A stretch of 64,000 nt of DNA, taken from Phycisphaerae bacterium. GTDB taxonomy: Bacteria; Planctomycetota; Phycisphaerae; Phycisphaerales; SM1A02. Position numbers and translations under genes: made by a program. Every line of letters begins with the position of its first letter. Positions within the stretch are counted from its first letter, which is position 1. Below are positions 1 to 5,881 of the stretch, piece after piece. The stretch spans positions 1 through 64,000 of the forward strand of contig VGXO01000010.1 of NCBI GenBank assembly GCA_016873275.1, written 5' to 3'. Below the pieces are notes generated by a model. It did not search any database and had not been told where the DNA came from. It saw nothing but the letters and a program-made list of their open reading frames with translations.

Positions 1-30
1 CTGGACCATCGTCCCTTGTCCTGTCGATCG

Positions 31-72
31 CCTTCGGCGGCCCCGCTTGCGCGCTCGCGGTGCCGCCGAAGG
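31..72. repeat. Long GC-rich inverted repeat at left edge
   Basis: A perfect 11-bp inverted repeat (ccttcggcggc at 31-41 and gccgccgaagg at 62-72) encloses about 20 bp that can itself extend the stem (ccgc/gcgg). It lies outside the last recognisable cassette gene. It could be a terminator stem, a diverged attC stem, or the end of a neighbouring element. No R boxes flank it, so I do not call it attC. Nothing else is recognisable in bases 1-130. Confidence 0.5.
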
Positions 73-129
73 GTGCTTGTGTCGTGGCTTCTTCATGGTT
101 CCGTGCATTGGGTCCTCGAGTCCCAAATG

Positions 130-204
130 GGTGTCTCAGGAAACCGTGCAGCGGACCACCAACCGCGTAGCTGTTGGGCGCTCCCCTTGAGCCCGTGGTT
201 AGGC
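130..204 (-). repeat. Partial or degenerate attC at the distal end of the array
   Basis: The plus-strand box gttaggc at 198-204 (R'' gcctaac on the minus strand) is the exact complement of the gttaggc that opens the same cassette at 644-650, so it is the R'' of this cassette's attC. The stop codon of the cassette gene lies inside it. A weak inner repeat (gctcaagg / cctgagac on the minus strand) follows. I cannot find a GTTRRRY R' box further left, so the site may be truncated by a deletion or recombination scar. Confidence 0.5.
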
Positions 205-627
205 CGCATTGGTCGGATCGGCGCCGACAATGTGCCAGGCATCTCTAAATCCTTCAGCGTCGCGCTTATTGAAGCCGAACCAGGTGCTCCTTGGTCGCTC
301 GGAAACGAATGTCTTCTCGGCGACAATCGCTGATGGGACAACGTAGAACTCATGACGCCCATCCTTGTCGCGAAGGTTGACGAGGACATAGACATGGCTG
401 CGTGAAGTGAGCCGGGCACCGCGTTCACCGACGAGCCAAAAAGATGCCGGCTTAGCGTTCGTCTTCACCTGAATCGAGAACGCGTTCTCGCAATTGTGGT
501 CAGTGACGAGTAGATCCGCACCCGCTGCCCCTCGCGACGTCGGCGAGACAATGAGACCGCGCGCCGACAGTTCGGCTGCGACGAGGAAGACGCCGCGCAT
601 TCCGGTCTGTTGAGCCTTTGTTGCCAC
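199..627 (-). CDS. Cassette-borne PD-(D/E)XK-like protein of unknown role
   Basis: 142 residues from a GTG start preceded by a clear Shine-Dalgarno (gaggag about 8 nt upstream). The stop codon sits in the R'' box of its attC, as is common in cassettes. The N-terminal half shows an acidic residue E19 in an early helix, D38 in GADLLVTD, and Q53-V-K55 in SIQVKT. This is the spacing of a PD-(D/E)XK nuclease core in which Q replaces the usual E of ExK. The fold is shared by Holliday-junction resolvase-like and restriction-like proteins. No DNA-binding or membrane segment is visible. The fold assignment rests on motif spacing only. Nuclease activity is possible but not shown, and the Q substitution could mean altered or absent catalysis. 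Confidence 0.7.
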   Translation of the reverse strand: MATKAQQTGMRGVFLVAAELSARGLIVSPTSRGAAGADLLVTDHNCENAFSIQVKTNAKPASFWLVGERGARLTSRSHVYVLVNLRDKDGRHEFYVVPSAIVAEKTFVSERPRSTWFGFNKRDAEGFRDAWHIVGADPTNAA

Positions 628-643
628 GCGATCTCCTCGTGCG

Positions 644-725
644 GCCTAACGCTGCGCCTCAGCCGCGCCCGAAAGCTGAAGCGGAGCGTAATCTGTAGGG
701 CGTCAGCTGTAGGCGTTTGTTAGGT
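644..725 (-). repeat. attC recombination site (82 bp)
   Basis: On the minus strand R'' is acctaac (719-725) and R' is gttaggc (644-650). The inner arms cgcctacagc and gctgaggcg pair imperfectly, and a second stem gacgccc/gggcgc lies inside. R'' complements the gttaggt at 1826-1832 that opens this cassette. It closes the hydrolase cassette (650-1831). Confidence 0.92.
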
Positions 726-801
726 GCAGGCTCTGAGAGGGACGCCGGTCTTCCCGACCACCGTCCCCTGCTCCACCGTGCCCGGCCGCTGCGGTCTCGG
801 C

Positions 802-1575
802 TCAGACGTAATGGCGCAGGAAGCTCTCAATCATCAGATTCACTTGGTCAGGCACTTCGAGCTGACTGAAGTGGCCCGCACCAACGGTCCAGCCATTGAC
901 AACCGTCGGCAGCCACTGTGACATGAGATGGGGCGGATTGCGCGGCGGCGTGGCCGCCAAATGGAGCGCCGGCACCTTGACATTGTGCGCCACAGCCGGG
1001 CCGTCGAACGCGAGGGTCCCCCGTGCGGTACTGGCAGCCACATGGCTCGGCGCCGCTAGCATCACGGCCAGCACGTCCTCGACCAGCCTCCGGTCGGAGG
1101 TCGGCAGGAACATCGTGTTCGCAATGAACTGCCGGCGGGGCTCATGGTTACCGGCTTCGATGGCTGCCGCCATCGCCTCCATGCTGGCTCGCCGCTCGGG
1201 TGGATAGACAAACGGGGCCGGGTCCACCATGACGATAGCGGCGACACGGTCGGGATGGGCAGCGGCCAGCTGTAAGACCGTCATGCCCCCGCTACTGTGC
1301 CCGACGGCCACGACTGGGCCAAGGCCCAATTGCTCGATCAGATACGCGAGATCGTCGGCGTAGGCTGCGAGGGGATACGCCCCCTGCGGCTTATCGCTCT
1401 CCCCATGCCCGCGCAGGTCGACAGACACGACCCGGTGCCGCCGGGCGAAGTGCGCGGCCTGCGGCGCGAAGAACGTGCGATTGCACGTCCACCCATGGAC
1501 GAACACGAAGGCTGGCTTACCCGCGCCCCGATCCTCGTACGCGAGCTTGATCCCCTGATGGACTATCGTGGCCAT
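802..1575 (-). CDS. Cassette-borne alpha/beta-hydrolase
   Basis: 257 residues with the full layout of an alpha/beta-hydrolase-fold enzyme. The oxyanion-hole segment is VFVHGW at 24-29, followed by VDLRGHGESDKP at 52-63. The nucleophile elbow GHSSGG at 92-97 makes S94 the likely nucleophile, and the likely catalytic His is H235 in GAGHFSQLE. A cap-like insertion lies between about 115 and 195. Family members include esterases, haloperoxidase-like and C-C bond hydrolases, so the substrate cannot be deduced. No signal peptide is evident, suggesting a cytoplasmic enzyme. The start is supported by gaggagaa about 8 nt upstream. It is the only enzyme-like product near the distal end of the array and has higher GC than the neighbouring cassettes. 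Confidence 0.88.
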   Translation of the reverse strand: MATIVHQGIKLAYEDRGAGKPAFVFVHGWTCNRTFFAPQAAHFARRHRVVSVDLRGHGESDKPQGAYPLAAYADDLAYLIEQLGLGPVVAVGHSSGGMTVLQLAAAHPDRVAAIVMVDPAPFVYPPERRASMEAMAAAIEAGNHEPRRQFIANTMFLPTSDRRLVEDVLAVMLAAPSHVAASTARGTLAFDGPAVAHNVKVPALHLAATPPRNPPHLMSQWLPTVVNGWTVGAGHFSQLEVPDQVNLMIESFLRHYV

Positions 1576-1748
1576 GCTGGCTTCTCCTCTCTGTATCTGC
1601 CCACTGGGTGCACGGCGCTGCGCGGTAGCGATGCTGCGCCGCTACCAGCCCTGCTGCCAGGCGGCCAGACCGACCACGCTGCCCAACGCCCGTGGAGCGC
1701 GCGTCGGCGGGGTAGGGACGGCAGCAGGTGTTGGGGCTTGTGTCTCAT
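1563..1748 (-). CDS. Possible 61-aa leader ORF overlapping the hydrolase start
   Basis: The 250-bp leader of the hydrolase cassette contains an ATG at 1748 with an excellent Shine-Dalgarno (ggaggt, 5-6 nt upstream) and an ORF that ends 13 nt inside the hydrolase gene. This arrangement would couple the two translationally. The product is basic and rich in Arg, Pro and Trp, with no recognisable domain. It could equally be a chance ORF in GC-rich sequence. The case for it rests on the ribosome-binding site and the overlap only. Confidence 0.3.
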   Translation of the reverse strand: MRHKPQHLLPSLPRRRALHGRWAAWSVWPPGSRAGSGAASLPRSAVHPVGRYREEKPAWPR

Positions 1749-1825
1749 ACTACACCTCCTCGGGGCAAGGGTAGAAATGCGCTGGAGAGATCCAGGGACA
1801 GATGGCTCCTTATCTTCATGGGGGC

Positions 1826-1917
1826 ACCTAACGCTAGCCATCACCCAGCACGCGCGAGTAAAGCCACCCTGTAGAAAACAGCCGATCGCGTGCTCGGCGT
1901 GCAAGGCATTGTTATGC
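1826..1917 (-). repeat. attC recombination site (92 bp)
   Basis: Minus strand: R'' gcataac (1911-1917) and R' gttaggt (1826-1832). The arms gagcacgcg and cgcgtgct form the inner stem. R'' matches the gttatgc box that opens this cassette at 2450-2456. It closes the membrane-protein cassette (1832-2455). Confidence 0.9.
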
Positions 1918-2439
1918 AGTTCTGGGTAGTTGGACGGCGTTTTTTACGAGTGTCGTCAATGCATTGTGAGTTCGTGTCCGTATCATCTTGGACATCATGG
2001 GTGAAAGGAGAAGCGAAGGAATAACGGGAAGCATTGCACCGCCGATTGCAAAGAGCATCCAGGTCAATCCTTGAGCCCAAGGTACACCGAAGCCAACACC
2101 GAATTGTCGACCAAACACGATGCCGCCAAAAACCCCGAAGAACAATCCAAGTCCAAGTCCGAGCATGAATGGGAATCGCATCAAGAATCTTCGCATCGTT
2201 TCGACGCCATCGAGTTCTGCGTCAAGAGACAGTTCATGCCCATGAAGTTCGAGGTGAACTCTCGAAGCACCCAGCAACGGATTTTGTCTTGTACTGTTTA
2301 GACCGGGGCCAGTCAGGTCAACCGACTTGCCGTCGCGTTTGACAATGGCGAATCCGTTGTTGGTCAATGTCATGAGTGCCGCTTGAAGCACATCCTCGGT
2401 TGGCTTTGTTGTGACAGCGGACGTCGAAAATGTATTCAT
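1912..2439 (-). CDS. Cassette-borne membrane protein with two hydrophobic helices
   Basis: 175 residues, no recognised family. Residues 1-80 are polar and read like a small alpha/beta domain. Two long hydrophobic stretches follow, at about 89-112 (Gly/Phe-rich, with FMLGLGLGLFFG) and 124-146 (WMLFAIGGAMLPVIP), and then a short basic tail. A helical-hairpin inner-membrane protein with both ends on the same side is the simplest topology. The ATG has ggaga 4-5 nt upstream. The TAA stop overlaps the R'' box of attC, typical of a cassette gene. GC is clearly lower than in the chromosome downstream of intI. Function unknown. Confidence 0.82.
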   Translation of the reverse strand: MNTFSTSAVTTKPTEDVLQAALMTLTNNGFAIVKRDGKSVDLTGPGLNSTRQNPLLGASRVHLELHGHELSLDAELDGVETMRRFLMRFPFMLGLGLGLFFGVFGGIVFGRQFGVGFGVPWAQGLTWMLFAIGGAMLPVIPSLLLSPMMSKMIRTRTHNALTTLVKNAVQLPRTA

Positions 2440-2449
2440 GGTTTCTCCT

Positions 2450-2565
2450 GCATAACGGATGGCCGCTAAGCTGCGGCCGCGCGCAATGCTACCACGCCGC
2501 GTGTCGGGCTGAAGTCGCCCGCTTGGCTCAAGCCCGCGGCCGTCAGCTTCAGCGGCTTGTTAGAC
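2450..2565 (-). repeat. attC recombination site (116 bp)
   Basis: Minus strand: R'' gtctaac (2559-2565) and R' gttatgc (2450-2456). The arms are long and nearly perfect (gccgctgaagctgacggccg against cggccgcagcttagcggc), with an unpaired base on one side as usual for attC. It closes the cassette 2456-3222. Confidence 0.93.
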
Positions 2566-2576
2566 GGCAGCACGGG

Positions 2577-3206
2577 CTAGCTCGATACCGCCGCGAGTAG
2601 TTTCTGGGCGAGCGGAGAATAGAGGCGTTCATCGGATAGCGAAGGCGCTGCGATCTGCCCAGGCCCAACGACAGAATCAAGCGCTAGGCCGGCGCCAGAT
2701 AACACCGACTGTGGGCCCGCGCAGAGCATTACGGAACGCGCGAGCCACACTCCGTGCTCTCTGTCATCTAGGATCGGCGAGATGCGGTGATGGAAGACTC
2801 CGGCACCCTGGTCTGCTGGCTTGGCCACGACGTATGCGACGATGGCATTGGAGGTGAGGGACAAAGCCTCCTCTCTGGTCTTGAACCGAAAGACGGGCCA
2901 CAGCGGATCGCTGAGCCCGTCGATGGAGAGCTCGAGAATCCGCCCAAGGAGCAAAGCGGGGGATTCGACTTGTGCGGACCGGTGAAAGACCCAGCGAGTC
3001 ATGGCTGCCAATGCCAGCCAGAGAAACTCCCGCGTGAGGGTGGTCTCCCTCTCGAGTCGTTCCGAAGAGACGAACCGATCAAAGAACGGACCGCGGCGAG
3101 GTCGGCGGCGGAAGCCCACGAGCCGCCATGTCAGGTCGTCCATGACGAACTGGAGGGCGAAGCTCGTGGCCTGCCGGGCGACTACTTCTCCTTCGACTGT
3201 GCTCAT
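2577..3206 (-). CDS. Cassette-borne protein of unknown function
   Basis: 209 residues. I recognise no family, signal peptide or clear membrane helix. The N-terminus contains an Arg-rich patch (WRLVGFRRRPRRGPFFDRF, about 28-46), and the middle has an amphipathic helical region with WLALAAMTRWVFHRS. The ATG lies only about 11 nt after the R' box of the preceding attC and has no strong Shine-Dalgarno, so translation may depend on the upstream transcript. Its boundary is well defined by attC sites on both sides, which supports it being the cassette's real gene. Function unknown. Confidence 0.72.
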   Translation of the reverse strand: MSTVEGEVVARQATSFALQFVMDDLTWRLVGFRRRPRRGPFFDRFVSSERLERETTLTREFLWLALAAMTRWVFHRSAQVESPALLLGRILELSIDGLSDPLWPVFRFKTREEALSLTSNAIVAYVVAKPADQGAGVFHHRISPILDDREHGVWLARSVMLCAGPQSVLSGAGLALDSVVGPGQIAAPSLSDERLYSPLAQKLLAAVSS

Positions 3207-3216
3207 TTCTGCTGCC

Positions 3217-3288
3217 GTCTAACGACCAAGCTAACCTGCCGCTATGGAGCGCAGCGGAATAGCGGTCAGGTGTAGCGCCTGGTTCGGC
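3217..3288 (-). repeat. attC recombination site (72 bp, short type)
   Basis: Minus strand: R'' gccgaac (3282-3288) and R' gttagac (3217-3223). The arms gctacacctgaccgct and agcggcaggttagc pair closely around a short loop. This is the most compact site in the array. It closes the methyltransferase cassette. Confidence 0.94.
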
Positions 3289-3297
3289 GAATGGATG

Positions 3298-4017
3298 CTA
3301 TTGGGCTCCCTTTTCACAAACCAGTGCCCCGTGATAAGTAAATAGTCCTGTTGCCACCTTGGGTACCGTTGTTAAAAGCGCCTGCTTAATGTAGTAATGA
3401 ATTAGCCCTTTGCTTCCCATTTGAAATGTGTAGGTTCCCTTTGGAGGGTTGGTGTCTATCTGATGAAGCACACGTAAATTGCAGGATTGAACTAATTGCC
3501 GAATTGTCTTTGGAGAATAGAAGTTTATGTGCCCAACTTTGTCGAACCTAAAGTCGCGTGGTAACCGGATGGTGTCCTCCAGAGGTACCTCGATGAATAG
3601 GTATTTTGCGACACGGGAAGCCTCGTAAAGCAGTTGCCGAGGATGTTCTACATGTTCGACAACGTGACTTAGGATTGCTATGTTAAATCTGTCGTTGTCG
3701 TACGGAATGTGGTATCCATCGAAAATCTTGCACTCAACTAGACGAGGAATATTCTTGCTCTTTATCGTTTCGACTCCGGTCGGTGAAATCTCCAGAGCAT
3801 ACAGTTCTTCGCAAAAGTTCAATTCTGACAGTCTCCTCAATATTGAACCTTCTCCAGCCCCAATTTCGAGTATAGATTTGTGGGGAAGATCACCACAAAG
3901 CGAAACGATGTTTTCGACCTTGCCAATGGCACCTAGGCGACGCCATTCGGAATCGCCCTCCTCGTAGTAGTCCTCGTAGTTGGTTCTAAGCTGGTCACTG
4001 ATTGTTACTTTTTTCAT
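3298..4017 (-). CDS. Cassette-borne SAM-dependent methyltransferase (class I fold)
   Basis: 239 residues with a Rossmann-type methyltransferase core. Motif I is ILEIGAGEGS (about 49-58), the acidic end of strand 2 is E76 in ALEIS, followed by FDGYHIPYDND and the post-motif SHVVEHVEHP (117-126). This is the signature of the Methyltransf_11/UbiE-like group acting on small molecules or sugars. The C-terminal third is less conserved and probably forms the substrate-binding part. The gene is visibly AT-rich (many AAA, ATT and TTT codons), quite unlike the chromosome beyond intI, a sign of recent transfer from a lower-GC host. A Shine-Dalgarno (ggag) precedes the ATG. Substrate unknown. Confidence 0.88.
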   Translation of the reverse strand: MKKVTISDQLRTNYEDYYEEGDSEWRRLGAIGKVENIVSLCGDLPHKSILEIGAGEGSILRRLSELNFCEELYALEISPTGVETIKSKNIPRLVECKIFDGYHIPYDNDRFNIAILSHVVEHVEHPRQLLYEASRVAKYLFIEVPLEDTIRLPRDFRFDKVGHINFYSPKTIRQLVQSCNLRVLHQIDTNPPKGTYTFQMGSKGLIHYYIKQALLTTVPKVATGLFTYHGALVCEKGAQ

Positions 4018-4041
4018 GAATTTCTCCGTGGTCTATGTAAC

Positions 4042-4132
4042 GCCGAACGTCCACAATCACCCGGCGGGCGCGAGAGACTGTCCATTTTGAAAACGCCCGA
4101 TTCGCCCGCTCGGGTGCATTGTGTTGTTCGTC
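4042..4132 (-). repeat. attC recombination site (91 bp)
   Basis: Minus strand: R'' gacgaac (4126-4132) and R' gttcggc (4042-4048). The arms caatgcacccgagcgggcg and cgcccgccgggtgattg pair with one bulge. R'' is the exact complement of the box at 4509-4515 next to intI. It closes the attI-proximal cassette. Confidence 0.93.
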
Positions 4133-4222
4133 GCAGTTCTGTCTCAGTGTGCTTCGAACGTTTTTGTGATGACAGCCCGAACGTATGGTCGGTTGCCAAC
4201 ATCATGCGTTGGTTGCCTGCAG

Positions 4223-4456
4223 TTACTGTTCAAGCTGCGGGCCGTGGATTTTTGGGGCGACTTTCGAATAGTGTTGGAATCTGATGACGAAATCGATGGC
4301 GAGGAAGGCGAGAAGCCACAAACTGCCGAGCGTTATCCATTGGAGTTTGAGCGACAACCAGAGTCCCGTTCCGACGCAAATCATTTCGACGGGTAACCAA
4401 TACAGTTCCCAGATCAATGCGGCCTTCACCGCTTGTCGCTTGTCGTGTGATGTCAT
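4223..4456 (-). CDS. First-cassette small membrane protein
   Basis: 77 residues with two hydrophobic segments, about 12-32 (ALIWELYWLPVEMICVGTGLW) and 38-56 (LQWITLGSLWLLAFLAIDF). A short polar N-terminus and a basic C-terminus flank them. No family recognised. It lies in the cassette next to attI, the position normally most exposed to the integron promoter and most recently acquired. A purine-rich aggaaag lies about 8 nt upstream of the ATG. About 90 bp separate its stop from attC, longer than usual, and I see nothing else in that stretch. An overlapping frame (4230-4490) is less likely because it lacks structure-like composition. Confidence 0.65.
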   Translation of the reverse strand: MTSHDKRQAVKAALIWELYWLPVEMICVGTGLWLSLKLQWITLGSLWLLAFLAIDFVIRFQHYSKVAPKIHGPQLEQ

Positions 4457-4508
4457 TGGTTTTCTTTCCTAGAAATGGGGTGGTCAACAAACCGTCAGTC
4501 GGTGATGC

Positions 4509-4515
4509 GACGAAC
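4509..4515 (-). other. attI recombination junction (R' core box)
   Basis: gttcgtc on the minus strand. It is the exact reverse complement of the R'' box of the first cassette's attC, which marks the point where that cassette entered attI. The rest of attI must lie in the 243 bp between here and the integrase start. I could not identify the cassette promoter Pc or further integrase-binding boxes by eye. Confidence 0.85.
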
Positions 4516-4758
4516 AGTTGATTCTACGGTTCCTCGTACATGGGACTTACCGCAGGAGTGTACATCACTGCGGCCCCAACGGCGTGCCTTGCGCGCGACG
4601 TCTGGGTGAAGAACCGCGTGTAGCCGCCCGATCTTCGCTTTCCGCAGAACGCGTGGGGTGACAGTTCTGTGCTTCCGCAGAACAGGCTCGGCGCGACTTC
4701 GCGGGGAATGTGCCATGACCGCCAGGACCACCCCGATCGGGCGGTAACGTCGCGCGAG

Positions 4759-5778
4759 ATGGCCTCTGTGCTTCACCAGCAGTTCGTTGCGGTCGTCCGC
4801 CGTCGACATCTCGCGCGTCGTACCGAGAAGGCGTATTGGATGTGGATCATCGCCTTCCTGCGCTTTCACCGAGGAAGCGACGGATGGAGGCATCCGCGTT
4901 CCATGGGCGCAGCGGAGGTCGAGGCGTTTCTGTCGCATCTCGCCGTCGAGCGGAAGGTCGCCGCCGCCACGCAGAATCAGGCGCTGAACGCGATCGTGTT
5001 TCTCTACAAGCAGGTGCTCGAGATCGACCCGGGTTCCTTCCACGCGGTGCGGGCGCGCCCCTCGAGACGGCTTCCGACGGTCCTGAGCCGTCGCGAAGTC
5101 TCCTTGGTCATCAACGAGATCCCGCCGCCGATCCGGCTGCTCGCCGAGCTCATGTACGGCGGCGGGCTGCGCGTCGGCGAGGCGTGTTCGGTTCGCGTGA
5201 TGGACATCGACCTCGACCGCCTTCAGCTGACGGTCCGACGCGGCAAGGGCGACAAGGATCGCGTGACTCCTCTGCCCGAGCGGCTCGTCGACCCGCTTCG
5301 GGCGATCATCGATGCCCGCCGCATTCGGCACGCCGCGGACATCGAGGCCGGAGAAGGCTGGGTCGAGCTTCCGTTCGCCTTCGAGCGGAAGTCGCCCCGG
5401 GCCGCGTGGAGCCTCGCGTGGCAGTACCTGTTCGCCGCGGCTGACCTGAGCGTCGACCCCGTGTCGGACCGTCGGGGCCGGTGGCACATCCACGAGTCGA
5501 CCGTGCAGAAGGCGGTGACGGCGGCGGCTCGGGCTGCAGGCATCACGCGGCGGGTGACGAGCCATGTCTTCCGGCACTCCTTCGCGACGCATCTTCTCGA
5601 GGACGGCTACGACATTCGCACGATTCAGACGCTGCTTGGCCACTCCCATGTCGAGACGACGATGATCTACACCCATGTCGTCGAACAGGCCGCGCGCGGA
5701 GTTCTGCGGGTCCGCAGCCCGCTCGACTCGCTCGACGGCCTTGAGGGGAGTGGTCCACGTGCCGTGCTCCCTTCCTGA
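4759..5778 (+). CDS. intI: Integron integrase IntI (tyrosine recombinase)
   Basis: 339 residues. It catalyses attI x attC recombination to insert and excise gene cassettes. An N-terminal SAM-like core-binding domain (about 5-90) precedes the catalytic domain. The tyrosine-recombinase residues are all present: R138 (GLRVGEA), H269 and R272 (HVFRHSFATH), H295 (LLGHSH) and nucleophile Y304 (TMIYTHV). The IntI-specific insertion before the HxxR box, found in integron integrases and not in XerC/D, is seen at about 205-255 (FAFERKSPRAAWSLAWQY, then WHIHESTVQKAV). A start at 4669 would add 30 residues with no counterpart in the family, so I use the ATG at 4759. It is divergent from the cassettes, the classical layout. 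GC content matches the chromosome, so the gene looks resident and functional. Confidence 0.95.
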   Translation: MASVLHQQFVAVVRRRHLARRTEKAYWMWIIAFLRFHRGSDGWRHPRSMGAAEVEAFLSHLAVERKVAAATQNQALNAIVFLYKQVLEIDPGSFHAVRARPSRRLPTVLSRREVSLVINEIPPPIRLLAELMYGGGLRVGEACSVRVMDIDLDRLQLTVRRGKGDKDRVTPLPERLVDPLRAIIDARRIRHAADIEAGEGWVELPFAFERKSPRAAWSLAWQYLFAAADLSVDPVSDRRGRWHIHESTVQKAVTAAARAAGITRRVTSHVFRHSFATHLLEDGYDIRTIQTLLGHSHVETTMIYTHVVEQAARGVLRVRSPLDSLDGLEGSGPRAVLPS

Positions 5779-5855
5779 CAATGATCTCGATGAGCAACCA
5801 TCGCCGACGAGGCGTGCTTCGTGTGTGCGAGGCGCGCGCCGTGCACCCTCTGCGT

Positions 5856-5867
5856 CACGCATGCGTG
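5856..5867. repeat. Perfect 12-bp palindrome between intI and pyrG
   Basis: cacgcatgcgtg lies between the two convergent genes, 15 bp beyond the pyrG stop codon. It may be part of a bidirectional terminator, but there is no T tract on either side. Confidence 0.35.
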
Positions 5868-5881
5868 AAGCGTCCTCCGCG

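Larger units (their letters stand above)
130..5778. mobile_element. Chromosomal integron: intI, attI junction and at least six gene cassettes
   Basis: An integron integrase gene (plus strand) faces away from a run of genes all on the minus strand, which are separated by imperfect palindromes with RYYYAAC and GTTRRRY end boxes (attC). Reading outward from intI, the cassettes span about 4048-4514, 3223-4047, 2456-3222, 1832-2455, 650-1831 and 649 to about 200. Each cassette starts with a box (gttcgtc, gttcggc, gttagac, gttatgc, gttaggt, gttaggc) that is the exact complement of the R'' box of its own attC (gacgaac, gccgaac, gtctaac, gcataac, acctaac, gcctaac). That is what integration of circular cassettes predicts. 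GC content varies strongly between cassettes and is lower than in the flanking chromosome, fitting independent origins. Cassette genes fill most of each unit and most carry their own Shine-Dalgarno. Confidence 0.93.

Noticed and set aside
16-333. Plus-strand ORF of 105 codons at the left edge
   Set aside because: Opposite to the cassette direction, antisense to the PD-(D/E)XK-like gene and across the attC remnant. No ribosome-binding site or motif.
4014-4205. 63-codon minus-strand ORF in the first cassette
   Set aside because: It runs straight through the attC palindrome and has no structure-like composition.
4759-5778. Phage integrase or XerC/D as alternative identity
   Set aside because: The extra IntI-specific segment and the adjacent attI/attC array favour integron integrase.
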